A DNA stretch of 64,000 nt from Favolaschia claudopus (lineage: Eukaryota > Basidiomycota > Agaricomycetes > Agaricales > Mycenaceae), in assembly GCA_037176885.1 (NCBI GenBank), contig JAWWNJ010000002.1, positions 62,001 through 126,000 on the forward strand, in the 5' to 3' direction. Of the stretch, positions 53,637 to 64,000 are shown in pieces (position 1 is the first letter of the stretch; every line of letters starts with the position of its first letter). The notes below the pieces were generated by a model that did no database searches, was not told the DNA's origin, and saw only the letters and a list, made by a program, of their open reading frames with translations. The position numbers and the translations under genes are program-made.

Positions 53637-56600
53637 TCATTTCTTTGCCTTCTTCTCCTTTGCTTTTACCTCTTTCTTCTCTTTTACTTTTGCATCTTTC
53701 TTCGGTGCAGCCTTCTTCTTCGGCGCTTTGATCAGCTTGTCTTTGCTGATATCATCTGCGTCCTTGCTGGCCTTTTCGTCCTCCGACACATCGTCGACGG
53801 GCTCGTCCATCTATCATTCCGGTCAATGACTGCCCTTCGAATTCATATCCCAGACTCACCTCAAACGCATCCTCAATATCAGGGGCGGGACCACCAGGCA
53901 GCTTCTTAGGTATCTTGCCTAGGTCAGTTGCCTTGTGGAAGGGGATCGGGTGCTCAGAGGCGTTGTACCTGCGAAGTTTGACAATCAGACTAGGTCATAA
54001 AACGTCCGATGAGAATACCTACTTTTTCGTCAAGTTCGTCTTCGTCGCTGCCGATATCTTTTTGAGAATTTGGTCGTCTTTCTTATCGTCAACGCCGAGC
54101 TCAACGATAGTATCCCAGTCCTCTTTCGACAAGTAATATTCATCCATCTTCTCAATGACCTCTTCCACAGCGCTCTGTCGGTCATTCAGACATCAGAGCA
54201 CAACGAGGCGGAGAGAGGCAGACTACGTACCGCGCCAACATCCATCAAAGGCTTGACGATGTGCGGGAACAGCGCAGGGATATATGCCTGCCGTATCTCG
54301 TGCTTATCACCAGAGACCTTTAGTCGCATTCGTATTTGGACGTCGGTCAGCTGTCGGCTCAGCTTTGTTTGCTTGGAGTTTTGTCCAAGCCACCTAGTTA
54401 TCTTGCGATTAGTCGTGAAACAGATTTTCCATCGAGAGCACTTACTGGGGGAAGGAAACGGCGTTGGACCCCCCATAGTGCGCGCCTTGACCATAGAGGA
54501 ACGACGCAGGTCGGACGGTTGAGCATACTGCGTGCAAAGGCATGAGGGACCAATGTTGCTCGGGTCTGTCAGCTAATTAGAAACCAGCAACAGAAGCATG
54601 AGATCAGCTTATACCCATGTATCAAGGCGTCGACCAGATCGCCGTCTGATATTGAGGACGCAGCCTTATCCATGAGCTCGAGGTACTTGACCTGTCTCGG
54701 CGGACCATCGTAGCTTCGTAACGCCGCAGGTTCCGTCTTGAGATAGTTCTCCTGCGAGCCATGTTTCAACCCAAAAGTAAATGAGAGACTATGCGACAAA
54801 CGCACCTGTATAAACAACGGCATGAAAGAATGGTCCTGGAAGTAGTATTCCATCTTGTCGCCAAGCGTCTCGCGCGACGTAGAAGAGAACATGTAAGGCC
54901 CCAACATCTTTTGTGTTATCTCAAAGGGGTTCATGATGGTGTACTTCTCGTTCATCTTCGCTCTGTCGATACAGAAGAGGTTCAGTACATTCACAAAAGC
55001 GATGCAAAGACCAAATCTCACAGTGCTTTGCCTTCGTCAAAGTTCATCGTATTGCTCGATAACCGCCATGTAGACATCATGTTCAAGACTTGACGAATAT
55101 CGGACTGAGACCCTTGGATGAGCTGGTCTAGTACATTGCCCGGAATCTGCATCTTTTCTCTGGAAATGTAAAGCGTAAGCACTATGCTCACATGGGAAAC
55201 GAAACTACATACTTGAACGCGATAGTCATCAATCTTGAGCGTATCATATTTGTTGTTGGTCTGAGAGAGATGAGATCATCTTGCTCTAAAAGGTTCGCTG
55301 CTTAACGCACCTGGAGTAGGGGAGACTAAACGTATTCGCAATCAACGGCTTCAGCTTCTGTGCTCCCCTGTCGTTGGCGATGCAGATAATCGGCACCTAG
55401 CTTTTGTCAAGCCGAAGCTGCGGAGACAAACATGGGCAGACGACATACCTTGCTTTTCTTAATCATTGCATTCAACGCCCCGACACCACCGCGATCTCCC
55501 GCCGACATTCCGTCGACTTCATCCATAATCAGAACAGTTCGGTCTGTAATCATAACATCGTCATTCGATTTCTGCATTGAAAGAATCATTAGCAGCGTCG
55601 CATATAACAGACGGACAACCTCACCCGCGTTCCCGCAATATACCCATCCAACGAGGTGTTATTGACGTTCATCCCGTTCTGCACGACACAAATTGAGTCG
55701 GTCTGCGCACCGAACGTTGAATGCGACTGATTGAATCACCTCTACCAGCTTCTTACTGCGCGCATCGCTCGCATTCAGCTCAATCGGAGTAAACCCCTCA
55801 GCTTTCGCAACCAAATGCGCACTCGTAGTCTTCCCAATCCCAGGGGGTCCTGTAATCAACACCGCCCGGAATATATTCATGCCATTCTTGCCAGGCTTTT
55901 TGAACCCGGATTTGAGGCTATTGGACCTGTGACGACCAAGTTGTTGTTAGATCCCGTAGAACACCGAGGCGAACGCGAAGACAAACCAGTCGTGTAGCCA
56001 CAACTGTAGCTTCTCGACCTGCCCCTTGTTGCCACAGATCTCTTTCGCATTCTGCGGCGCATAACGTGTCGTCCAGAGCTGCGAGGAAGCGTCAACGGTT
56101 TTGGAGGTGCTAAACGGCACGTAAGCAAAATGAAGAAAAGTTCCAAGCAGAGCAATCCCACCCTTGCTCCTTAGCCGCCTGCTTTTCGCGCTTCTCCATG
56201 TCTTTCGCAGCAGTTTCGATCGCCTCCCGATCCTTCTCCATCTTCTTACGCGTCTTCTCGTCAAGCTTCCCCGAGCCTTTCCTTGTCGCAATCAAATTTA
56301 AAAACTGGTCCTCGTTCAGCGTCTTCAACCCATGCTTCTTGATCGCGGCCAACTTGGACGGCCCAGCGTTGTCGCCCAGTACGACATAATCTGTTTTACT
56401 CGAAGGGCTCCCGACGACGCGTCTGAAGGGCAATGAGTTGAAGAAAATTTATGAAAAGACGTGGACGACGCACCCGCCGAACCGCTTCGCGATATCAAGA
56501 GCCTCGTCACGCGAGAAGCTGCTCAACTCTCCCGTGAAGACGAATGAAAGCCCTGCCAAACAATTCTCCTCTCCATTGGGCACCTCCTTCGAACCAGGAG

Positions 56601-57854
56601 CGACGGGGCCAGCAGCGCGCGCTTTTGCAACGGCCGCATAGCTAAGACATACATTAGTTTCCTTCCAACGCTTTACAGCTTCATATCACGCACTTGAACT
56701 TCGGTTTCGCGGGTTCCTCCTTGGCTTTCTCTTTGCCTTTCCCGTTGCTGGTGGCTGCACCAGCCCCCTTGTTGGCAGACTTCGACGGTCCAGCTTTCGG
56801 GGCAGCTTTCTTGGGCGCCGGCTTCTCATCTTCGTCGTCGTCGCTCACAATGAAATCGTCGTCCTTTTTCGACTTGGACAATCGCGGTTTTGATTTACTC
56901 CCGCTCGCCGACGCCCTCTTCTTCTGAGGCTCGTCTTCTTCCTCTTCATCCTCGTCGTCGCTCGACAGAAACAACGGCTTTGACGTCGTCGATTTTCGGC
57001 CACTCTTCTTCGGCGGCGGTGGCTTCTCGTCCTCCTCCTCATCACTGACCGAGAATGCGTCGTCGTCATCCTTGGACTTAGACAGGCGCGGTTTAGCCTT
57101 GGGCTTGCTGCTCCCCGCGGCGGGCTTCTTCTTCGGCGGCGAGTCCTCCTCATCATCATCCTCACTAGACAACAGCGCCGTCGGCTTCTTACGCTTTTTC
57201 GCCACCACCGGCTCGTCGTCGCTATCCACATCCATGGGCTTCAAATTCAAAGCGGAGCTAGCCTGTAGTTCGCTCATAAGAGGATGCCCGGGACAAAGAG
57301 AGAGCCAGAGTTATTAACCGATTTCCTTTTGGCCGGCATTGATTTCGTGGACGCGTCGTCGACGGAGGGCTGAGTCAGAAGGTGATTTAGATCGCGTCAG
57401 AGTGGGCGCTTCGAGCAGTACTCGCCTTCGGAGTTGGGTACGGCCTGAGAGTAGTCGAATGAGCGTGCTTCCTACACAAGAAAGAATGAGACGACGCACT
57501 GAGTAATTTGTTTGGCAGGTGGTGGCCTAATCATTACTTTGAGTTCAAAGCCTCGTTGCACATAATCAAGTGTGGACGCACATATCTTCGTCGTCGCCTG
57601 ATATTCCGCGTTTAGAGCACAGAACCTGCGAGGGAATTGCACGTACTAATTTCAATAGCCGACTTGCTATTCGAACCAATTGCCGCAGAAGACTTTCGGA
57701 GAGACAGTCAGAAAAAGCTTAGACGAGGACTAGGAGGTTGAACCTGGGTGGTTTTGGGTGTGGGCATCTGTTTCTGGCTAGAGCCGCCAAAGAAGGAGCG
57801 TATGTCGGTCCCTGCTGGCTGGCTAGATTTGGTTGACTTTTGGGAGGGGGCCAT
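53637..57854 (-). CDS. RFC1: Replication factor C large subunit (RFC1)
   Basis: Several exons read in order. Exon 1 (57,854-57,744) encodes a PCNA-interacting box 'TDIRSFFGG' at residues 16-24. Long Lys/Asp/Ser-rich acidic stretches follow (57,260-56,690). Next come a BRCT domain ('[13 protein letters not shown]', '[16 protein letters not shown]', about 56,640-56,290), then the AAA+ core with Walker A 'GPPGIGKTT' (about 55,850), Walker B 'LIMDEVDG' (about 55,515) and sensor region, the RFC1 C-terminal helical domain ('[14 protein letters not shown]', '[10 protein letters not shown]') and a Lys-rich tail ending at 53,637. RFC1 with RFC2-5 loads PCNA at primer-template ends in replication and repair. 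Small exons between 57,740 and 57,260 could not be fixed with certainty, so that stretch of the model is approximate. Confidence 0.88.
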
Positions 57855-58250
57855 GCTGAGTGGTGGTGCGAGACTCGGACGCGAGTGTCACAGACGCGTG
57901 ACGTCACATACCACTTTTCGGCTGAAATGCGTACAACTATCTAAGCTTCCAATATTCTTTCCTTCGTTGTAAGAACTTTCACGCTACTTGAAAAGTATAC
58001 TTAAATTTTGATGTGGCCACTGCGACAGGCACCAGGCCATTCTCAAACAAATCCCATGTTGATGAACAGCGGTCAAACAGCGGTACTCTGTCTGTACTGT
58101 TGCTGAAAGAATACGAGTCGAAGGTGGACCTCGGAAGCGTACAAACCAGTAGGCCAGTGGTGTGCACTCAGTATGCACCATCCCAGCCTTGAAGCTGGTC
58201 ACGCAGAGATTAAATGTCTGAGTTTTGCGAAATAATGAGTACAGCGCCAT

Positions 58251-58934
58251 TCACAACTCGACCTCCCGAACCCCGTCCTTGTCAACAACCTTAACTTTGT
58301 ACTTCCCCGGGTCTATAACCAACCGCTTCGCCACCTCGTCAATGCAACGCCGCAGAACCGCCAGCCCCTCCTCCAACGATGCCTCCGGGTCGTGGTATCT
58401 GCCAAAGATAAGCAGAGCACAATTTCAGGGTAGCTGCACGCGCACCGATCAAGCAAACTGAGAGCAAAGTATGCGCCATAACCATGGGCAGCAAACGGCA
58501 CCTCGGTCATGGCACCAAAGTAGTCGATCCAATAGAGGTGCGGGTCAGTCGACGCCGTGTCGTAGCCGCCAACGAGGAGATTTACGCCGTATGGCTTTCG
58601 AGAGCGGAGGGAGTTTGCGAGGGCGCGACGGATCCATGCTGCGGCAGCTGCCGGGCGGAGGGCATAGAGATTGCGAATCTGGTAGAGGCGGATGTTGCGT
58701 TCGACGAATTCGGCGAACTGCACCGTGTCGCCTGACCGAGAGGGTAAGGCTACCGAATAAAAAGATAAAGCAACATAGCAAACCAGGTTCGCCAGAGTAA
58801 GCCATTAGAAGATGAGGACTGAGGGTCTTGATTTTGTCCTCGTCGGTCTTCATCTTTATGATTGAGCGAGCCGAGGTTGTGTCTGCTGCGATGATAACAT
58901 AGCCCTTGCCCGTTATGCCAAACGACGTCTCCAT
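58251..58934 (-). CDS. PRE1: 20S proteasome subunit beta type-2 (beta-4)
   Basis: Exons 58,934-58,784, 58,731-58,446 and 58,398-58,251 give 194 residues. The Ntn-hydrolase sandwich is readable: 'METSFGITGKGYVIIAADTT', 'MAYSGEPGDTVQFAEFVERN', 'LLVGGYD', 'LYWIDYFGAM', 'GYGAYFALSLLDR'. There is no propeptide or catalytic N-terminal Thr, as expected for the structural beta-4 subunit (human PSMB2, yeast Pre1). It sits in both beta rings of the 20S core. The start codon is 236 bp from the divergent uS7m gene. Confidence 0.92.
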
Positions 58935-59170
58935 TGTGCAGTATAGAACGAGGTGGACAAGTAAGAGCAGGAAGAACGCGTACGCACTGGGTTACGCGTC
59001 GCACGCGATCACCCTTCAGAACAAGCAGCCCTATACACAGCGGGCCGGCTCTGCCGTCAACCAATCATGATAATCAGATCGTGTACGCTTAGCGGCCGCT
59101 AAACGAATCAGATGGAATGCGAGCCGATTTCGGCAGATAATTTGGTGAACTGTCCTTTTCCTTTTCCGCG

Positions 59171-60116
59171 ATGGCTCTACGCTGTTCCCTCCGTCGCTCG
59201 CTGTCGCGCCCCGCAGTCTGCGCGCCGCCGAGCTTGACGCGCCCGATGAGCTCACTGACCGACCAAAACACGGCCTCCGACCTCTTAGGCCCCGACATCC
59301 TCCAACGCCAATCTACAGACAAGGACCCGGAGCCCTGGATGCTCCTCCCCACCCTCTCCAGCCTCGGCGGCGGCCAAAAACACCAACCCCTCATGAACTT
59401 CCCCCCCGCCGAAGACCCCCTCCTCCAATTCCTCACCTCCCAAATCATGCGCCACGGCGAACGCGCAAAAGCCCGCCGCGTCGTCTCCAAAACCCTCACC
59501 TACATCTTCACCCTCACCCGCGCGCCCCCCCTCCCCATCCTCCGCGAAGCCGTCCTCCTCGCCTCCCCCGCCGTCAAGGCAAAGTCGCAGACCCGCGGCG
59601 CCAAGGTCGTCCACATCCCCATGGCCCTCAGCGAGAAGCAGCGCACACATTATGGTATCATGTGGCTCCTCGCCTCCTCGAAGAACCGCGTCGGTCGCCG
59701 TCTCGAAGAGCGCCTCGCTCGCGAAATGGTCGACATCGTCCAACGCTCCCATGCCGCACGCGACTTGCCTCGCGACACGAAACATCCTGGTGCGCTTGGT
59801 CTCAAAGCTGATATGCACAGATTCGCGACCGTCAATCGGTACGTTTGCCACTCTTTCTCACATGTGCAGCACTAATGCGCGTATTTTGTTCTGCAGGGGC
59901 AGCGTCAGAGTAGAACCTGGGGCTGCTCGAGCCATGGCAGCCGCCGCTGCTGCAAGCATAACTGCGCCCCGACCTGAGGATGCCGAACAAAGTGATTCTT
60001 CAGAAACAGCGGCCGACGCTGACATGGACGAAGATGATTCCGACTTGGAGGATTTGGAACCACTTGATTTGAAGCAGACCAGAGAGGCAGGATCACCTGC
60101 AAGGACCCCCTCATAA
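59171..60116 (+). CDS. RSM7: Mitochondrial small-subunit ribosomal protein uS7m with an acidic tail
   Basis: Exons 59,171-59,838 and 59,897-60,116 give 295 residues. A basic, Ser-rich N-terminus (MALRCSLRRSLSRP) fits a mitochondrial presequence. The uS7 core follows: 'FLTSQIMRHGERAKARRVVSK', 'KVVHIPMALSEKQR', 'MWLLASSKNRVGRRLEERLAREM', and 'MHRFATVNR', which is normally within a few residues of the end. Here the second exon adds about 72 residues, Ala-rich then strongly acidic ('DADMDEDDSDLEDLEPLDL'). uS7m binds the 3' domain of small-subunit rRNA in mitochondrial ribosomes. The tail is unusual; the alternative is an unrecognised 3' splice site that would give a normal end. Confidence 0.85.
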
Positions 60117-60383
60117 CACGTAGAGAGATCTGTCGCTTGAATTCAAAATACGAGCATTGCAGGGCGCGTGCGCGTAATCACTGAATCTTATAAGCTTGAA
60201 GTTAGTCTGCCCCGATTTCGCGAGTTCAGCCCTTCCCATGGCGACATTCGTATGACACCGCTCAACGGAAGACTACACCAATCTAAGCATGCACTTCAGT
60301 TACAATACTATCACGCTACGTATACTACATGTTCGACTACGGTACCACTTTGCTTGTTCATCCCGAGCAAGAACAACACAACC

Positions 60384-63248
60384 TCATCTCCTACGCTCAT
60401 ATCCCCGATCCCGATCCCTCGAATCACGTCTCCGCTCCCTAGGAGGCGGCGGCGGCGACCTCTCCCTTTCCCTCTCCCTCGAATCCCCGCGCCGTCTCTC
60501 CTGCCTCTTCGGCGACATCGACCTCTCCCTCTCCCTCTCCCGCCGTCCACCCATATGCGGTGGCCGTTCCCGTTCCCTTTCCGCACCATTCCCATTCCCA
60601 TTCGCCCTTCTCGGCGGCGACTCAAACCTCCTTCGCTCACGCGCCGGGGGCGGGGGCGACCGCGACTCCCTTCGCCTCGACGGCGGAGGCGACCGCGAAT
60701 CCCTTCGCCTTGGCGGCGGTGGCGGCGACCGCGAATCCCTATGCCGAGCAGCAGGCGGCGGGGAGCGCGAATCCCGTTGTCTTGGCGGCAGAGAGCGGCG
60801 ACGAGGCGGAGGCGACATCGAGACAGATGCATCTCTGCCACGTTTCGTGCTCGCAGGGAATCTTCCTCCTCCCATATCACGATCACGACGCGGCGGGGAC
60901 GGAGATACGTTCCGCCTACGCGCAGGCGGGGGCGACCGTCGGTGGGGCGGGGTCTCATCGCGGCGGCGGGGAGACATCGAAGCATCACGGTCGCGCGACC
61001 GACGCCTGACAGGGCTGCGGCTTCTCCGACGCGCACCACGACCGCCTCTAGACGACACACTGGACTCCGAATCCGGAGAATCCGAGTCCGAATCAGACGA
61101 CGAATCAGACGAATCCGACGAGGACGACTCGGAAGACTCCGCATCCAGCATTGCCCGCCGCTGTTCCATGATCAATCTCGGAGCATTCTGCAGATACTCG
61201 CGCATCTCCTCCGTGATGACACCCAACCCAATGCTGGTGAAGTAGTTGATGGCGAAACGCGTGTTCTTGGGGATGTCGACGGGGAACATGCTCTCGCATG
61301 CGCGGCGGACTTCAGGGTCCTTGAAGCGCTCCGCTACGACCTTGACCCCCATACTCTCCGTCATTTCCGTCATCATAATCTTGACGAAGATACGGCTGCT
61401 ACTCGTAGTATCCTCCTCGTTAATTTTGACGCATTGGAGCACCAACCACGAAATTGCGTCGCTCGCCAGGAGGTGCCCAAAGAAGCGCGCAATGTTGCGT
61501 AGGTGGTTGGTTTCGTACCGATGGATGGTGGTGTAATGGTTCGTAAACGCTTGCTCGAAACAGTCCGTCCAGATGCGGTTAAGTTTGCTGAACCGCTCGC
61601 CAACAAGACCGTAGAAGGTCGAGTATGAGCGTTCCTGCGAGCAACACGCGATGATCATGTTCACAAGTTCAATCTGAATCAAAAAATTAGTTGAGACGGA
61701 AGCATATTGCTAATTTGAATACCTCTTCTCCTTCCTGCAGCTGAACTTTTAGCAATTTGTGAACGGCTTCTTCGTAGTTGAGAGCATTCATAATGGACAG
61801 GTAGATCGTTCGCTTCAGATTGACGAGATTCGTCTCGGTCCGATCCTCGATGCCCTCTTTTGCAGCCACTAAAAGTAAAAGTCAGTCGCATGTCAATTCT
61901 TCTTGTACTTCATACGTGCCTTCCTCCTCCTCATCCTCGTCGCTCGACTCCTCTGATCCCGATTCCTCTTCATCGTCGTCTTCACCCAAGATTTCGGCCT
62001 TCATAGCCTTGTACTTTTCCTCGTTCTCGAGATAATTAGGGTCGAACTTGAAAACATCTGCCATTCCGTGAGCCTCGTTCAATGAGCGCAAGCAGCAGAC
62101 GTACTCAATCCTTCTTGGACCTGCAGCTCCTCCTCGAGCTGTATCTGATGCGTGATTTGCTCATCCTCCTCCACAAGATCCAAACCTTCAGGCAATATAG
62201 GATTGTCCTTGTACTTGTCCTTACGGACTTGCATGAGGACTTCAATCATGTACTGCACACGCTGACTGATAGTGCCTTCGTTGAGAACGGCACGGAAGCG
62301 CTCGAAGACCTGGGCATTAGCTTTGGGAGAGTTTTCCGACAAGAAGGCGCCGACTTCGCGCATGAAGCCGACCGCGATTTCAATCGAGTCGTCGGTCGGC
62401 CTGTCGACTAGAAGCACAACAATTTGGAGGGCAATGATTTCGTGGGCGACGTTCTGGTTGACGAGGTGAGCAATGAAAGTAGTGGTAGAGTGGCAGACAA
62501 TCTGTAGTCACGCATACAGTGTGAGGGACATTTTCGCTTTCATGAGATAACCGCGCACCTTGTCATTTCGTTTGAAAGCCCGACGGAACTGGCTCACGAG
62601 CCGCACGAATATCAATTCGCCAACCTGAGGAACTTTGGAATTGATGATAGCCACGAGTGCAGCAAAGACGGGGGTGTACGACAAACTAGAGGCTTGCGCT
62701 TTCATGAGACTCCGAGCGAATAGTCCACGACCACGAATCAGATTCTCAGCGAAGAGCTCCGGAACGACGGCCTTGATGTTGACAATATTGACTCGATTGA
62801 CGATACCAGTAATCGACTTGCGCAAAGCGTCCCAAGCGAGACGTTGGTATTCCGGACTAGCCTTATCCGACGACGCAGCAGCCTGCAGCGCCCTGAGCCG
62901 AGCCGGGGGCATGTAGACACCACCCGAGCGCGAGCCCACGAGCTTGGCAAACTCGGCTTGTGCATCGTACTGCGAGTCTTTTGGTTTGTCGACTTTCTCG
63001 AGTTCCATGGCAGCCACGCGCGCAGCAAGCTGACGCTCGCGCTCCGCACGTCGGACAGGGTCGACATCGACGACTTTGGGGACATCCAACCGAGTCACTG
63101 GAGGTGGTGAGCGGGAGCGCCGTCGGGTGGACGGCGGCAGGTCATCGTCCGGGGAGACAGACCTATAAGCAATGAGCAAGAGTGAAGGGAAGAAGCAAGT
63201 TAAAGCTGACCTTTTGCGTTTGTGAGCTGCGCTATCTGGCGAGCTCAT
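60384..63248 (-). CDS. CWC22: Pre-mRNA splicing factor CWC22
   Basis: Six exons (63,248-63,211, 63,162-62,559, 62,501-62,105, 62,057-61,920, 61,868-61,723, 61,673-60,384) join in phase to 870 residues. The MIF4G domain spans about 110-340 ('AWDALRKSITGIVNRVN', 'VCHSTTTFIAHLVNQ', 'GFMREVGAFL'). An acidic linker follows, then the MA3 domain at about 410-560 ('NLVNLKRTIYLSIMNALNYEEA', 'FTNHYTTIHRYETNHLRNIA'). The last 220 residues are an Arg/Ser-type tail. CWC22 belongs to the activated spliceosome, positions the Prp2-dependent remodelling step and recruits eIF4A3 for exon-junction complexes. The intron at 61,919-61,869 appears to use a GC donor (GCACGT), the only choice that keeps the frame. 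Confidence 0.9.
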
Positions 63249-63351
63249 CGCCGTAGGCGTTCAAAACAGAGTTTACCTCTGTTGTTCACCGGCACCATCA
63301 AGTTTGACTTTTCGCACGGTTCAGGTTCACTTAGTTCGTGAAGCGCGTTTG

Positions 63352-63775
63352 GAGTCGCAATTTTTTCATAAACCCCCCCGGGGGGGGTTATGAATTCTCG
63401 TTCGAGTTTCTCGCGAAGAACGTTTTGAGTCGCAATTTTTTTCATAACCCCCCCCGGGGGGGGTTTATGGATTTTCGTTCCAGTTTCTCGCGAAGAGCGT
63501 TTTGAGTCGCAATTTTTCGTAACCCCCCTCGGGGGGGTTATGGATTTTCGTCTGAGTTGCTCGTAAAATGTGTTTTGAGTCGCATTTTTTCGTAACCCCC
63601 CCCCCGGGGGGGTTTATGGATTTTCGTGTCAGTTTCTGATGAAACGCGTCTGAGTCGCAATTTTTTCACAACCCCCCCCGGGGGGGTTTATGGATTTTTG
63701 TCTGAGTTGCTCGTAAAATGTGTTTTGAGTCGCATGTTTTCGTAACCCCCCCCCGGAGGGGTTTATGAATTTTGT
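63352..63775. repeat. Tandem array of six 75-77-bp units, each with a C7G7-type palindrome
   Basis: The anchor GAGTCGCA recurs at 63,352, 63,427, 63,504, 63,577, 63,652 and 63,727. After each anchor come T-rich DNA, then a palindrome of the form AACCCCCCCGGGGGGGTT framed by CATAA/TTATG, then GGATTTTCGT and a CTCG stretch. C and G run lengths vary from 6 to 9 between units; the last has CCGGAGGGG. The array begins 104 bp upstream of the CWC22 start codon. Confidence 0.88.
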
Positions 63776-64000
63776 TCATCTCGCAAATGGGGGGGTTGCG
63801 AATTGGCTGGTACGACGCCGAGCACACTGGCGTCGCTAGACATGTTTTTTCACGTTTTCGTGTTCACTGAAGAGTCAGTTTATCGCAAAATTGGCTGCTA
63901 GTACTATATTATCGGCAAAACCGCGCGCCCACTGATCAGCAAAAGTGCAACTCGTCTTATTTGATCTTTTCTAAGAGAAAAAGCCCAAAAAGCGAAGAAA
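63776..64000. other. Flank of the palindrome array
   Basis: No ORF. It continues with a single GGGGGG run (about 63,790) and AT-rich DNA to the window edge. Confidence 0.4.

Noticed and set aside
59285..59851. Antisense Glu/Gly-rich ORF over uS7m
   Set aside because: Shadow frame caused by C-rich wobble positions in the uS7m coding strand.
60168..61502. Plus-strand ORF of 444 codons opposite CWC22
   Set aside because: Arg/Pro-rich mirror of the CWC22 Arg/Ser tail; no independent support.
63352..63775. CRISPR-like reading of the repeat array
   Set aside because: Units are contiguous tandem repeats without unique spacers, and the genome is eukaryotic.

Overview
The window is nuclear DNA of a mushroom-forming basidiomycete (Agaricomycetes). 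Three things point there: genes split by many short (about 46-80 bp) GT-AG and occasional GC-AG introns; the TET/JBP dioxygenase plus KDZ transposase pairing that is expanded in these fungi; and a run of ordinary single-copy fungal housekeeping genes. Almost every gene is spliced. Exon borders given here were worked out by hand from frame continuity, splice signals and family-typical protein text.

Layout. About 1-7.3 kb: a short coiled-coil gene remnant, then an intact divergent cassette of a TET/JBP-type 2OG-Fe(II) dioxygenase (minus) and a full-length nine-exon KDZ transposase (plus) sharing a 132-bp promoter. About 7.3-12 kb: no convincing host gene; it holds a 1.9-kb element with roughly 300-bp terminal inverted repeats and a captured, broken coding fragment. 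About 12-36.5 kb is a stack of nested transposons. A gag/retropepsin remnant, itself split by a 1.4-kb LTR-like insert, abuts a second, 5'-truncated KDZ gene. That KDZ gene was interrupted by a 15.65-kb LTR retrotransposon with two 461-bp LTRs differing at one position and a 5-bp target duplication. That retrotransposon was in turn interrupted by an 8.17-kb DNA transposon with 255-bp inverted repeats and a 3-bp target duplication. The DNA transposon carries a MITE, a solo LTR of the same LTR family and a decayed MULE-like transposase gene. The LTR element's own content is one long unrecognised ORF (about 1,120 codons) with iterated ELGG modules, plus degenerate tandem repeats of about 0.5 kb. 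Two tRNA-Leu(CAG) loci follow.

About 36.9-63.2 kb is compact and gene-dense: an AreA-GATA-like/DUF3295 regulator, RIC8, TTC27/Emw1, a DUF4246 protein, prefoldin subunit 5, a bZIP factor, RFC1, proteasome beta-4, mitochondrial uS7 and the splicing factor CWC22. They serve signalling, protein folding and turnover, replication, mitochondrial translation and splicing, and show no operon-like link. The window ends in six tandem copies of a 75-77-bp unit carrying a C7G7-type palindrome, just upstream of CWC22.
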